A stretch of 64,000 nt of DNA from Hippasteria phrygiana (GCA_037893225.1 JAZGUH010000401.1:558001-622000); one strand, 5' to 3'. Counted from the first letter of the stretch, positions 34,201 to 42,999 are shown. The notes: generated by a model not told the origin, from the sequence alone. Program-made: numbers and translations.

Positions 34201-37200
34201 TTTTCTGCCTCCACTACATGTTTTCCTTTTAAAAGGAACCCTAACAAAAAAAAACCTCAGCCAGGGGTCAAGCAAGCAATGACTTTGTGCGTTCTGTCTT
34301 CTGTGTAGCCAATCAACTACGTCGAGCATAATTGGATGGAAGAGGAGTTCTCAGGGGGTTGTTACATGGCTGCAGCGCCCCCTGGAGTCTTCACTCAGTT
34401 CGGCAGGTCAGGCTGGTCATGGACACTTACAGTGTTCTAGCCAGGCATTAAATAGCGCAAGCACGCACTACGCTTTTAAGAATTAGCACTACGCGTGAAT
34501 CCTGTCCCTGCGCTACCATTACGCTTTAAATTTAAGAGCAAGAGTATATTCTAAACAATTTCATTCTAAACAATTTTAAATGAACAACATTTTGCCTATC
34601 TGAAACACTTTGCTCAAAACAGTCACGGGAAAGTGGCCAGGAATTGCCTCAGATTGCACCACAGAGCATCTAAAATTCAAAATGTATTCGGGCCCCTTAA
34701 GCGGACCCTGGACCCCACGCTGTAAAGGCTTTGCGCTCCGGTGCTCGCATTGTCCATCTTTGAGCAAAATGCCCCTACGCTTTGCTAGAACACTGGTCAT
34801 AGGCCCTAAACATCAACTTATCAAAATGTTGTAGTGTTGGGTGGAAAGAACCATTTGCTCATGGACACAAGCTGTATGATAAGAACCTGAGTCCAAGACA
34901 CTTGATCGCTGGACCACAGCACTTCACCGTACGTGCACGAGATACATTCCCACGTTAACTTAATGCTGACACTATAAATCCCTAATTAGTTGGAATTTTC
35001 TATTCAAAGTAGATAGAAGGGTTAGGATGATGTGATTTAAACAAAGGACATCCAAAGTCACATCATGCTCTGTTCAAATCACATCTGAAGCCTGCAAATT
35101 ATTGTCCCACCTTGACAAAGAGTCGGGGGTTCGAACCCAGCTACTGGCCATATGTTGTGTCCTTCGGCAAGCCACTTCATCCTCACTTGCCTCTCTCCAC
35201 CTAGGAGTATAAATGGGTACCGGCATTAGCTGGGGAGTAACCTGCGATGGACTAGCATCCCGTCCATGGGGAATAGAAATATTCTCAGTCGTTTGATGCT
35301 ACCGAACCCGGAGATAAACGCCGGCTTGATGGCTCATGACAGACTTTGCTTTGCTTTGACAAAGAGTACAATGTGACGTCTGGGTTGAACAGTTTAAACC
35401 ACATTGTGATTTTGGGCTCTGGATGTGATTTCGGACCCTCATTGTTAAAATGACGTCCACTTACTAGTAATCCTCCTCACCATTTTAAATAGAAAAACAC
35501 ATCCAATGGTTTCACAGTGTGGAAACAATTCTGGGCTCAAGAAATATGATTGATATCTGGGTGTTCTTTTGTGTATCAGAGTACTCCGCGAGCCATTTGG
35601 CCGTGTCTACTTTGCTGGTACAGAGACAGCCAGCCAGTGGTCAGGGTACATGGAAGGGGCAATTGAGGCTGGAGAGAGGGCTGCGAGAGAGGTAAGCTGG
35701 TTACTTTAGAGTGTCGAGATACCTCCATCATCTAGTTGAAAACTTGCCTTGCAAGCAATAGTGAATTTTAGTGTTTTGCTTTCCACTTTAATGTTATCAA
35801 AGACCACGTGCCTTATGCACGACTGTTAAGGACAATAATACATAGTGGCAAGGCACTCACAAATTACACGGTGATCTGCAGCCGATTTGACGAAATCTTG
35901 CGCAATTGCGCAACTCTACTTACGCCACAATTGATTGCGTAAGTTGCGTGTGACATGTTTTAAATCGATTTCAAGAAAGTTACGCAGTGCGTAAGTCGCT
36001 GACTTGCGCCGCAAATTATGGCGCCTTACGCACTCGTCTTAGGTGGCTTAAGTTTTCCGCACAAACACCGAAATTATGACTTAGCTAGCTGAGGGTGAGC
36101 AATAATAGTAGAGCCGTTAGTTGCTCAAATCATTTATTAAATTCGCTAGATTATTTCAGAAAGTAATGAAACTATCATCCGCTCTAGGTTTACCTGTGAG
36201 ATATTTCCGAAAGTTGCTATCAATTTATTTTTTTAGAGCGAAGTTTCAAAAATGAAAAAAATTCAAAAATTAAAGGTTAAAAATTGCGCCCACGGTTCAA
36301 TTTGACGACTGTTCCATGTTTTTTTATTGTTGTACTCAAACAGTCGTCGTGAAATGGATCGCAAGGATGTAGCGCAGCTGCGCAACATTTTTATAGCGCA
36401 AGTCCTACTCCATGGCGTAAGTTACGCACAATTTCGTGAAATCGGCTGCTGATATCGTACACAATGATACCGTAAATTGACATGTAAATTTAGACTCGAT
36501 AACTTTGTAGCTCTAAATAAACACTGAACTATTTGGACTGTACTCAGACTTGCACAAAACTTGACTGTATGATCTTTAGTTTTAATAACCTCTTGTATAC
36601 GGACGACGGCCCAAGCCATTTGTCATCTATACACGCATTCCTGCACATACTCAATCCATTCATGTTTTAACTATATTGTTCTTGAATGGGAGTGTAATGA
36701 ATAGATGGAGCTTTTTCAAACAAAGCTCTCATTCACACAAAAGTGCGATGAAGAGAACCACTCTATTCAGTGTGGTGCCTATTATTTGCATTTACGCCTG
36801 GCTGCACAGCCCGTTCTTGGCATACCTGCCCCCATCAATAACAGCCAGACACATAAGGGTTAAAAAGATTATGAGGCTATTTTTAAGCAAACCTTCTTTT
36901 TTTTCTTCTTTTTTCTCAGATTTTGCATCAGAAGGGGTTGATCAGAGAAGATGAAATATGGCAGGAGGAACCAGAATCACTGGTAATAAAGTCAAATAAA
37001 TAACCTGTTTGTCTGCCTGTCTGTGTACATCTAGAGTTTAACTATCCAAACGTGCTTTATTGTGAAATGCATTGTATACATGTACTTCCTTGCTTGCAAG
37101 ATATCACATGCTGCTCTATCTGAAAAGATGTGTCAAACAGTAGGCCTACAACGATGTTCTCTCTCATCCTTCCCCAGAGTTTTGGCTGGTAACCTGATAA

Positions 37201-37612
37201 GCAATTTTGTTTGTGCTTAAGCAATTTTTGTGCTTAAGCAGCTCTTTGCTGATATTTGCTTAGCAGGAAAATTTGCCAAGAAATATTTTACGCTTAAAGC
37301 GACTGCACGAAAGTTGTTTCTGGCACTGGATGGTCACCCAACAGCAAAGTGTGCATATTTCAAAGAAGAAACTCTCTGTGACATGATTGTTGTAAGTATG
37401 ATACATCCCGCGTTTTAGTTATATAGGCGGGTCACTAAAGAACTACTTCCCTTTGGTTTTCCACCACTCAGGAAATCCCAGAAAAACCATTTGACGAAAG
37501 CATCATGGAGAAACTTCTTCCATCTGTGCCAGGATTTCTGAAGTTGATGGTTACCACGGTAGTATCTGCCATTGCTATTGGCACAGCTGCTTACTTCGGA
37601 GTGGGCAACTGA
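16238..37612 (+). CDS. MAO: Monoamine oxidase (flavin-containing amine oxidase), 16 exons seen
   Basis: MAO oxidatively deaminates amines with FAD at the mitochondrial outer membrane. Exons in order: 16238-16286, 17097-17191, 18478-18615, 19616-19720, 24460-24655, 26122-26159, 26286-26349, 27232-27315, 28357-28432, 29391-29481, 31949-32002, 33321-33378, 34309-34406, 35580-35691, 36920-36982, 37472-37612. All have AG/GT borders, and phases agree except across 26349/27232, where one ~30-codon exon is missing. Exon 1 gives the FAD-binding [21 protein letters not shown], the conserved flavin-site Lys (28390), the covalent-FAD Cys in SGGCY (34360) and the cage Tyr in WSGYMEGA (35647) are present. 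The last exon ends with [19 protein letters not shown], the tail anchor. About 486 residues are placed, ~517 with the missing exon, close to the family's ~520. A possible poly(A) signal is AATAAA at 38906. Function as MAO is well supported; A- or B-type substrate choice is not. Confidence 0.92.
17210..18170. mobile_element. TIR element in MAO intron 2, containing a second one
   Basis: Outer inverted repeats: TGCGTTCGATTAGCTTAC near 17213-17230, and its complement ending in GAACGCACCC at 18170. It lies directly after exon 2 (donor at 17192). A younger TIR element at 17531-17963 is nested inside. No transposase seen. Confidence 0.65.
17531..17963. mobile_element. MITE built of CACGAAGTAACACC motifs
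   Basis: Inverted ends CGTCACCGACACCACGAAG (17531) and its complement ending at 17963; ATTT borders both sides. CACGAAGTAACAC (or TACGAAGTAACACCC) also occurs near 17617, 17668 and 17908, giving subterminal repeats that could bind a transposase. Confidence 0.65.
18763..19121 (+). mobile_element. 359-bp TIR element carrying a SAP-like reading frame
   Basis: Inverted ends ACAATTCGGTCGATTCAC at 18763 and the complement ending at 19121, with the similarity running on through ACTCgGTGCG. It lies in MAO intron 3. It contains a 71-codon open frame on the plus strand (see 18848-19063). Most likely it is a deleted derivative of a larger transposon. Confidence 0.6.
18848..19063 (+). pseudogene. SAP-like domain fragment of a transposon protein
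   Basis: A 71-codon frame, starting at ATG 18848, reads [20 protein letters not shown] and then [13 protein letters not shown]. The pattern (amphipathic helix, G-I-P turn, K-R-E-E-L-I second helix) resembles the ~35-residue SAP DNA-binding motif. SAP motifs occur at the N terminus of some large animal transposon proteins. The frame ends at 19063 inside the element, so only this N-terminal piece survives. Recognition is by eye only, and a chance open frame is possible. Confidence 0.4.
19839..22045. mobile_element. hAT-like MITE with a 2-kb element nested inside
   Basis: Starts CAGTGATGTAGTCGAGGCC and ends in a complement-type GGCCTCGACTATCACGG. CAAAGAAT flanks both sides (19831-19838 and 22046-22053), an exact 8-bp duplication. 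TIRs beginning CAG and 8-bp duplications are hAT hallmarks. Without the nested insert (19921-21877) the MITE is about 250 bp. It sits in MAO intron 4. Confidence 0.75.
19921..21877. mobile_element. ~1.96-kb long-TIR element inside the hAT-like MITE
   Basis: Long inverted ends of about 55 bases: AGTCTTGGTTCAAGACGTT and GCGATAACCGGCCACC at 19921-19975, and the complement at 21823-21877. AGCTTGTAAT is present on both sides (19910-19919 and 21878-21887), a 10-bp duplication with one filler base on the left. Long TIRs with 9-10 bp duplications are typical of Mutator-like transposons, which I infer but cannot prove. Inside, the GTCGAGTTgTCTCAACGG and ACGGAAGACTTGTC words form short tandem repeats near 20560-20710. 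No transposase was recognised. Confidence 0.7.
22242..22468. mobile_element. Foldback MITE of TAAACA/TGTTTA words
   Basis: Ends CACTCTAAAAACTGTGTTTA (22242) and a complement-type TAAACACTGTTTTTACAGTG ending at 22468 are inverted copies. TTGCTATCAG and CTGATAGCAAG form an inner inverted pair. The body is rich in GTTTAG and CTAAAC. Confidence 0.6.
22573..22848. mobile_element. AAAGCATTCGTCC MITE family, copy 1
   Basis: Diverged copy of the family also at 32216-32424 and 33699-34208. Shared words are TGAAAAtATCATTAAAAA, CATCCCTTGAAAATG and ATGATCTTTCCAA, arranged as inverted halves. Confidence 0.55.
22874..23185. mobile_element. CAGGGGCGGATCC MITE, copy 1
   Basis: Ends CAGGCGCGGATC and GGATCCGCCCCTG are inverted. 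CAAGG flanks both sides exactly (22869-22873 and 23186-23190), a 5-bp duplication. Long G-run and C-run lie just inside the ends. A copy in the opposite orientation is at 30278-30490. Confidence 0.75.
23975..24335. repeat. Two tRNA-derived SINE copies head to head
   Basis: The minus-strand copy (about 24335 down to 24130) has a tRNA-like head with an A-box-like TAGCTCAGTTGGTGGAG and a B-box GGTTCGAATCC. The plus-strand copy (about 23975-24130) repeats the TCCCTGGCT and ATTATGGGTTTAT part and a degenerate tRNA-like head (CACAGGTTCAAGCCCC). The two form a large palindrome. The anticodon arm of the tRNA-like part does not pair, so it is not a functional tRNA gene. Related copies lie at 40188-40460. 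Confidence 0.6.
25269..26026. mobile_element. hAT-like MITE whose arm has expanded into a minisatellite
   Basis: Ends AGAGTTGTTAATCGAG (from 25270) and CAATCACAAGTC-type complement ending in CTCTG at 26026 are inverted. AAAAGCATTCCTTTGTCATT near 25361 matches the core of the related copies at 26911-27134 and 33769-33970. G-runs lie on both sides. Most of the right half is replaced by the 12-bp tandem array. Confidence 0.6.
25401..26012. repeat. 51-unit, 12-bp minisatellite
   Basis: Exactly 51 uninterrupted copies of GAGCTGACTTGW. Unit 1 ends in T, units 2-24 end in A, and units 25-51 end in T; I see no other substitution. The array lies in MAO intron 5. The (TSQL)n and (RADL)n frames it yields are by-products of a 12-bp period. 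Confidence 0.95.
26600..26787. mobile_element. Solo mariner end fragment
   Basis: Matches the 5' end of the mariner at 5755-5947 (CGCAAATGCGCACGTACCAG, then the stretch ending in GATCGCACCTyGTA). Only the end segment of the element is present, terminating at the TA target. Confidence 0.65.
26911..27134. mobile_element. hAT-like MITE, 224 bp
   Basis: Long inverted ends CAGGGCTGTAGTCGAGTCC at 26911 and the complement ending at 27134. The 8 bases outside are CTGTCACC and CTGTGTCC, an imperfect 8-bp duplication. The arms consist of CAAGTCC and TCACAAGTC words. Confidence 0.75.
29118..29290. mobile_element. GATATGGGGGAAAAGGG MITE, copy 1
   Basis: Inverted ends GCACGATATGGGGGAAAAGG and the complement ending at 29290; weaker pairing continues outward (ATATGAA against GGTAT). 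The inside has TTGGTCATTGTGTTCCCGGA and CTCAGGAATT, followed by a G-run. It lies in MAO intron 9. Related copies at 30025-30212 and 38073-38230, fragments near 14055-14115 and 30670-30715. Confidence 0.75.
29517..29639. mobile_element. 123-bp MITE with AAGGCCGyGTCCGAAAC ends
   Basis: Ends AAGGCCGTGTCCGAAAC (29517) and GTTTCGGATGCGGCCTT (ending 29639) are inverted copies with two mismatches. The inside pairs as GGGCTTCCAG against the CTAGACAAG side only weakly. It starts 36 bases after exon 10 ends. Confidence 0.6.
29670..29908. mobile_element. 239-bp MITE with perfect 23-bp TIRs
   Basis: CCCTGCCAAATGCAACAGAA at 29670 and its exact complement ending at 29908; the perfect match runs for 23 bases. 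Internal words such as TGTTGCATTTAGCAGG and TACATTTAGCAGGG repeat the terminal motif. Confidence 0.75.
30025..30212. mobile_element. GATATGGGG MITE, copy 2
   Basis: Ends GCGCGATATGGGGCAGAGGG and the complement-type CCCTCTGCCCCATGTCGTGC (ending 30212). The middle is collinear with copy 1, with expanded C- and G-runs. Confidence 0.7.
30278..30490. mobile_element. CAGGGGCGGATCC MITE, copy 2
   Basis: Inverted copy of 22874-23185. CTTGG flanks both sides (30273-30277 and 30491-30495). CCATTTAACCTCTTTGTTTT and GGCGTAGGC are shared with copy 1 in complement. Confidence 0.75.
31686..31766. repeat. 11-bp tandem repeat ATTACTGCCAA
   Basis: About seven copies of the 11-bp unit lie in tandem in MAO intron 10, 180 bases before exon 11. 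Confidence 0.85.
32216..32424. mobile_element. AAAGCATTCGTCC MITE family, copy 2
   Basis: Begins AAAAAGCATTCGTCCCAAAT and ends with the complement-type ATTTTGGGACAAAAGCTT. AATGTACACGACCA and GGTCGTGTAGA form inner inverted partners. Confidence 0.65.
33699..34208. mobile_element. AAAGCATTCGTCC MITE family, copy 3, hosting a hAT-like MITE
   Basis: Ends AAAAAGCATTCGTCC (33699) and GGACGAATGCTTTTT (ending ~34206) are inverted. Its internal GTACACGA word is split by the element at 33769-33970. Confidence 0.7.
33769..33970. mobile_element. hAT-like MITE, 202 bp, nested
   Basis: CAGTGATGTAGTC at 33769 and GACTACATCACTG ending at 33970 are exact inverted ends. Flanks GTACATGA and GTACACGA are an 8-bp duplication with one mismatch. 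It has landed inside another MITE in MAO intron 12. Confidence 0.8.
35124..35355 (+). repeat. SINE with 12-bp target-site duplication
   Basis: TTGACAAAGAGT lies exactly on both sides (35112-35123 and 35356-35367). The element starts near a pol III B-box (GGGTTCGAACCC), so it is truncated at the 5' end. It continues through ACCTGCGATGGACTAGCATC and CTCAGTCGTTTGATGCTACC, and ends in a TTTGC repeat tail. It interrupts an older repeat whose two halves match 30515-30650 in complement. It lies in MAO intron 13. Confidence 0.8.
35873..36454. mobile_element. 582-bp MITE rich in TTGCGCAA/TTACGCA words
   Basis: Inverted ends GCAGCCGATTTgACGAAAT (35878) and ATTTCGTGAAATCGGCTGC (ending ~36449). Many GCGTAAGT, TTACGCAC and TTGCGCAATTGCGCAA palindromic words inside. 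MAO intron 14. Confidence 0.65.
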
Positions 37613-37921
37613 ATTGTTGTCTTCTCAGTAAGGAGTTTGATATGATCAGGAAAAGCAGTACCAAAGACATTAGCGTGAATGAGTTGTGGTATGAAAAATG
37701 AGGTTATGTGCAGGGGTGTATGTGTGTTTGTAATTTGAATTATTATTATTATTGCAAAGAATTTGGGTGATAACAGTTTAAGGATGGATTCACCATTTTG
37801 CTTGTAAAAGAATTTACTTGAGTTAGTGTTAGGTAGTACTGTTGAAGACGTAGGAAGTTTCTGTTTGGCTGCTGAATTATCTACATCTACGAAAACAGTC
37901 AACTCCATCTTGGTCACCATG

Positions 37922-38364
37922 CCAAAAAATAGAACTCGGTGATGTGTGCGCATGGTCAAATATTCTTGCACTTGATTTGTTCAACCTGTCATTCTATTCT
38001 GTACTTCCACCCAGCAGTGTGTATTTTTTCAAAGGCAAAAGAAATTGTCACCATGTCAACAAACCATATGAAGCGCGATATGGGGGAAAAGGGACCCCCC
38101 CCCCCCCTCTTTTGTGTTGGTCATTGTGTTCCCGGAATCTCAAGAATTCTATTCAGATAGATAACAATAACCTGGAGTGTGCTTAGGGTATATGGGTAAA
38201 AGGGGGGTACCCTTTTCCCCCATATCGTGCAGGGTATCCAAAAAACAGAACTCAGTGATGTGTGCGCATGGTCAAATATTCTTGCACTTGATTTGTTCAA
38301 CCTGTCATTCTATTCATTACTTCCACCCAGCAGTGTGTATTTTTTCAAAGGCAAAAGAAATTGT
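37922..38364. repeat. 127-bp direct duplication around a MITE, downstream of MAO
   Basis: 37922-38048 and 38238-38364 are equal-length copies (127 bp) differing at only a few bases, beginning CCAAAAAAyAGAACTC. Between them lies a GATATGGGG MITE (38073-38230). The duplication starts 310 bases after the MAO stop, so it probably lies in the 3' UTR. Confidence 0.8.
38073..38230. mobile_element. GATATGGGG MITE, copy 3
   Basis: Ends GCGCGATATGGGGGAAAAGG and the complement ending at 38230; collinear with 29118-29290 but with a 13-bp internal loss around GAAATCTAGG. Confidence 0.75.
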
Positions 38365-40187
38365 TTAGGTTTAAAACGTTAGGGCAGCTAATTTTGTTAA
38401 CATTTTGTTAAGTGCATTTATTAGCAAGTGGATATATATAAATTTAGCACTCACAGGAGTCTTGCACCGTTCACACTCTCAAAAGCTTGTGTTTCATTTT
38501 GTTCTCTTTGATAAGGTTAAATAGTTGAATACTGCTTTTATGAATGCTGGGATATCGTATTATTACAAAGACAATTATTGATCATGAGTTTGTAAAATAG
38601 CTTAATAATTTGTGACTCGTTTGTAAGTAATTTTTCTGTGATAGCCAACAATGCAAATGATGCAGTTTCTCCAAATAATATCTGCACAATCTTGGGTAAA
38701 TTCTTGGGTATAAACAGGTCATAAATATTTCCACTGTTACCCCAAACGTCTAGTTTGAGGGACAGAAGAAATTAGACCTGTGACGTTCCGTGTAATTCTT
38801 GGAAAGTTTAAACACATATTTTGAGTGTCTAAACATTTAAACGTTTAAGTGTCTAAAACTTGTCGCATGCCCATTGCAAATTTACACAGAAAATAATACT
38901 AAGGGAATAAATATGTGCTGGGCCGGTTTTAAACGTACGTTTAAAACCGCCTTGGGGCCTGGGCGCTTAATAATGACCCGAGCGAAGGGCTCTTTTACTG
39001 GTATCACTCCATTTTAAATATTTTTAATGTTAACAATTTAAGATTTGTAGTCACTCACTTTGGCAAATTTTTATAAGTAGCAGCATATGTTAGTAGGAAT
39101 ATTATTGCTTACACTTCCATAATACTTTTACAGCACCCCCCTATTACATTGGACATTATTTGTTGTGATATTTTAGGGGGGAAATCGCCTTGAAAATATA
39201 TTTGTTAATTAACACTTGGATATTCTTCTGTTACAGGTAGTTTTTAGGTGAAAGAATAATGATGTACAAATACATTAGCATTTGGAATCTCATGTTGTTT
39301 AAAATTAGAATGTAATTTAAATGTCAGGTATGATATTGGAAGTAAATGCTTGGCTTTATTTTTAATTTTGATATTATATTTTACAGGTGTGTTGAAGGAT
39401 TTAATATTTGGTATTCTTTTTTTTGGGGGGGCGCTGATTGAACAAAGTGGATTTTCTATTTTCTATTTGGTTTTTAACGAACATGCATGAAATTCAAATG
39501 CCGTGAAAGTGGCTATTTACCTGCAAAAGTTCTGAAATTATGGTTTACCGGCAGTTCTTATCTGGTTAATATCAGTGACAACTATATGAAATTTCGTTTA
39601 CCTTTTCCGTTAAGCTGCGTCGTAGCCTAGTGGGTAGCGGAATCCGGTCAACGAGCGGAAGTTTTGGCGAGCCGCGCGTGAAATTTTGTCACCATGGAAT
39701 ACTGTAGGATTGCACATGCTTAGTGATCGAGAGTGGGAGAGTGGCCGGTCACGTGAGTGGGTTTAACCCATAATAGGGTAAAAGAGTCGGATAGTCATGC
39801 ATCGGCATGCATAGAGAAATGGACTTGTTCTCCCTTGTCTTGTTTTTCTTTTGCATTTTTGTCTCTTGAAAGAGGCTTACATGTACAGTAAACTTAAAAC
39901 ATGTATCCTTTTTCGTAATTCGTGGCTTTCGAGAATTTTGTTTTAACAGGAAAAAGTTCCGACAATCCGTCATGGATTATTAACCAATCAGAAAATACTG
40001 CCGGTAAAGCCGGTAAAGATTTGCATCATGGTGCAGAATTGCTAGGTAAATATCCACTGCCTTTAGTTTTAGTACCAGTTGCATAAAAAAACCTGTGTGG
40101 TCTTTTAGTTTTAGTTTGCAGTGTGAAAGAAATTAGATTATTTGTGCACATGTTACGAATTTAAAGAGCAACTCCAACGGTTTTGAA
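38365..40187. other. Gene-free AT-rich intergenic stretch
   Basis: No gene seen. A possible MAO poly(A) signal AATAAA lies at 38906-38911. The GGCCGGTCACGTGAGTGGG block near 39742 is the second copy of the repeat near 12770-12830. Confidence 0.4.
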
Positions 40188-40610
40188 AAGTCAAACAATC
40201 CACCAGGGAAACTGACTAGGTAAATTTGAATACATTTTCAAAGTGAAAAAAGAAATTGGCAGGAGCGGGATTCGAACCTGCGACCTTCGGGTTACCGCAC
40301 TGGCGCTCTACCAACTGAGCTATCTTGCCCTATGTTGGCGGTCTCCCAAATTGTCAGTATCTTTGTTCGGGTGGGCGCTAGTCAGAAGTCAGAAGTCATT
40401 AACCCAGAATGCCGTATAGCCAGGGATCACACCCAATTTTACGATACAACCTGGAAAGCGACATTGTGGGGATAACTCAATGAGGACACGACGTTTTAAC
40501 TTATAATTCGTCAAACAATCCACAAGGGAAACTGACTAGGTAAATTTGAATACATTTTCAAAGTGAACAAATAAACTGGCAGGAGCGGGATGCGAAACTG
40601 CGGAACTGGT
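40188..40610 (-). repeat. tRNA-derived SINE with a partial tandem copy
   Basis: Minus-strand tRNA-like head at 40330-40255 (TAGCTCAGTTGGTAGAGCG as A box, GGTTCGAATCC as B box) with tail to about 40188. The tail and the first bases of the head recur at 40505-40610 (GAAACTGACTAGGTAAATTT, then GGCAGGAGCGGGATGCGAA). The acceptor stem nearly pairs, but the anticodon stem does not, so it is not a tRNA gene. Confidence 0.6.
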
Positions 40611-41172
40611 TTTGAAAAGTGTTAGAATTAAATGTTATTGTGTTCAATATATAATAGTTACTTATTCATTACAAAATCATGTTTGTTTTGCGTCTCAATG
40701 TTTATATTTTGCGAGAAATTATTACCATTTTCTTTCAAGTTTATGAAAACTTTCCACAAATTGGCCGCTGGTAGCGCAGTTGAGAAATAGGAAAAACATG
40801 ATGGAGGCCTATAGTACCGTATAAAGCTGCACACGATGCTATGTGCATATGCTCACCGGTAAACGTCATAAATGAATATTCATTAGATGTAAATGAGCTT
40901 TGACGTCACGCTCGTTTTCACGAAACTGGGATAGACTCGCGGAAAGAAAGACATTTTTGTAAACATAAAAACCGGCTTCAAAGATGGGAATCTTGACAAG
41001 TATCTGTTTTATTTGACATAGCTCTTCTCAATTAAATCGAAACCTAAGGCCTGCGTCTCGAACGTCGTGCTTCTGCCGGGTCGAATTTAAATATTTCGGG
41101 AAATTTTTGAATTAGGCCTAAATGCGACAGAAGCACGACGTTTGACGCAAATCGTATATTTAAGATCGACTT

Positions 41173-41211
41173 TGCCGTGTAGCACGACAGCTTCTGTCGT
41201 GCTACACGGCA
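41173..41211. repeat. Perfect 18-bp stem, 3-base loop hairpin
   Basis: TGCCGTGTAGCACGACAG at 41173-41190, loop CTT, exact complement at 41194-41211. Related words (CGTCGTGC, GCACGACG) recur at 41071, 41128 and 41227 in both orientations, so the hairpin is part of a set of inverted repeats next to the Harbinger-like relic. Confidence 0.85.
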
Positions 41212-41284
41212 GTTGCACGGTGTGGCGTCAAACGTCGTGCCAGCGTCGTGTCGAATTAAAATAAATTCCTACTTCGGCTTGACG

Positions 41285-41844
41285 TAGTTGGAATGCGCAC
41301 GCGTACTTAAAAACTTGAGGAAGGAAATTGCAAACAAACGAAAAGGTTTCCCGAGTCAAAACTGCATGGGTATATGTTTTCTTAAACCAGGGTGTGAAGG
41401 GAATGCAGAATCTCCCAGAATAAGTGGAAAACATCCACCCCGTCAAATTTTTTAGCGTACGAAACGAAGGGACTATTTGCCCTTCTTGTAGTTTCTTCCA
41501 TAGATCGATGGGGGACTGCAAAATAATAGAATCGTGTGAATTCCCTAGAAAAACGCAGCTTGCCCAAATATATCTGTACATGGCGTCCAGCAATCCCATC
41601 GGGACGACAGAATACAAGTTTTTGAAGTTATGGTATTCCTTGCACATTGGCATTTAAATGGAATATGACATCCGTCTATTGCTGCCGAACAGCAGGGAAA
41701 TTGCCAATGTTTCTCCACGTCCAACATCTTTTCTTGGACTATGGTTGAAACTGTCGAAGTGCCGACTACGGCCATTTCCGCTTTCGTGTAATTGTAGGCT
41801 GTAGTGCCAGTATCTAACTGATTGAATTTAAAGCTCATCAACAA
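41285..41844 (-). pseudogene. Harbinger/PIF-type DDE transposase relic
   Basis: Minus-strand reading, with frame changes, shows AAIDGCHIPFKC (first catalytic Asp), then EYHNFKNLYSVVPMGLLDA (second Asp), then YIWASCVFLGNSHDSIILQS, and further on IPFTPWFKKTYTHAVLT. These are the ordered blocks of the HARBI1-like DDE nuclease. The third catalytic block is degraded (the expected GDSAF-like stretch reads differently). At least two frameshifts are needed near 41650 and 41440. Inactive. Confidence 0.75.
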
Positions 41845-42109
41845 GGAAGTTTGGCAACACTAATGGAGGAAAATCCGAGGAAAGAATGAAGTGCACCACG
41901 TTATACCGAAGCCTGAATATAAATTCACCTATGAAACTAGAGATGTGTCTGTCACAAGACAGAACACATGGCTTTTCCGGGGGTTTCCAACTCTCACCAA
42001 AATCTACCTCGTAAAGTAAAAATTTAATTTAATTCATCATGTTGTTTATTAAACGAGATTTTGCAATTATAACAAAATATAATTTTTTCAAATAATAAAA
42101 AAGTAGAGA

Positions 42110-42965
42110 TGACGTCATGATAATGTCAACTCGGATTGTGCATGCTTGTGGCACTTTCTACCTATCCACCAATGTTTGTGATGGTCGGACCAACACATGT
42201 TTCAAAATAGCACATTTTTGATGACGTCATCATGACGTCACACATTTTTCACATTAATATGAAAGAATGTATGAGCTAACAAACATAAACCAAAATCATT
42301 TTTAATTTAGCATGTTATGTTAATGTGATATGGCTTCAAGGTTTAAAAAGCTAAGAAAATAATACAAAATCGTAGTATGACGTCATCATGACGTCACTTC
42401 AATTTTTATCTTCAACACCTGCTGGCCTACTTAGATATCAAGTTTGAACTCAATCAGACCTACGGTTCTCTACTTATAGGCCCTTCAAAAATGCACCTTT
42501 AAGATGACGTCACGTGACCCGTGATGACGTCATCACAACGTACTTGTCAAAACAATTCTTGCAACGTGGTCTTGGCCTATGTCAAGATTGGAGGCAATCT
42601 GACCAATGACAGTGTACAATTTTGAGAGTACAATGACATTTGATACATTTAAAAATTCGTAGAAAATCAGCCGATGACGTCATCATGACGTCATTTCCGA
42701 TTTTACATACTAGTGGCACTATCTACCTACGCACACATTTGTATGATGATCGGACCTACCCTTATATGTTTCAAAAAAGTACATTTTTGATGACGTCATG
42801 ATGACGTCACACATTTTTCACATTGATATGAAAGAATATAGGAGCTAACAAAGCTATTACGAAAAAAAATTTGAATTTAGCATGTTCTGTTGATGAGATA
42901 TGGCTTTAAGAAACGTTAAGGTTCAAATTACTATAAAATCGTATGATGACGTCATCATGACGTCA
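42110..42965. repeat. Array of 13 TGACGTCA octamers in ~569-bp duplicated units
   Basis: TGACGTCA starts at 42110, 42222, 42233, 42378, 42389, 42505, 42525, 42675, 42686, 42791, 42802, 42947 and 42958. Five of the pairs are spaced exactly 11 bp start to start, most often as GATGACGTCATCATGACGTC. The block is a tandem duplication with a period of about 569 bp (42222/42378 against 42791/42947); flanks such as TTTCACATTnATATGAAAGA are shared. TGACGTCA is the consensus CRE bound by CREB/ATF bZIP factors. Whether it acts as such here is unknown. Confidence 0.8.
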
Positions 42966-42999
42966 CCTCAATTTTTTTCTATGAGACATGACACGTGCT

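Noticed and set aside
37230..37418. 62-codon frame before the last MAO exon
   Set aside because: It is intronic (between 36982 and 37472), not in phase with exons, and has no family pattern.
40255..40330. tRNA gene on the minus strand
   Set aside because: A and B boxes are good, but the anticodon stem does not pair, and the sequence recurs with SINE body at 24.2 kb and 40.5 kb.
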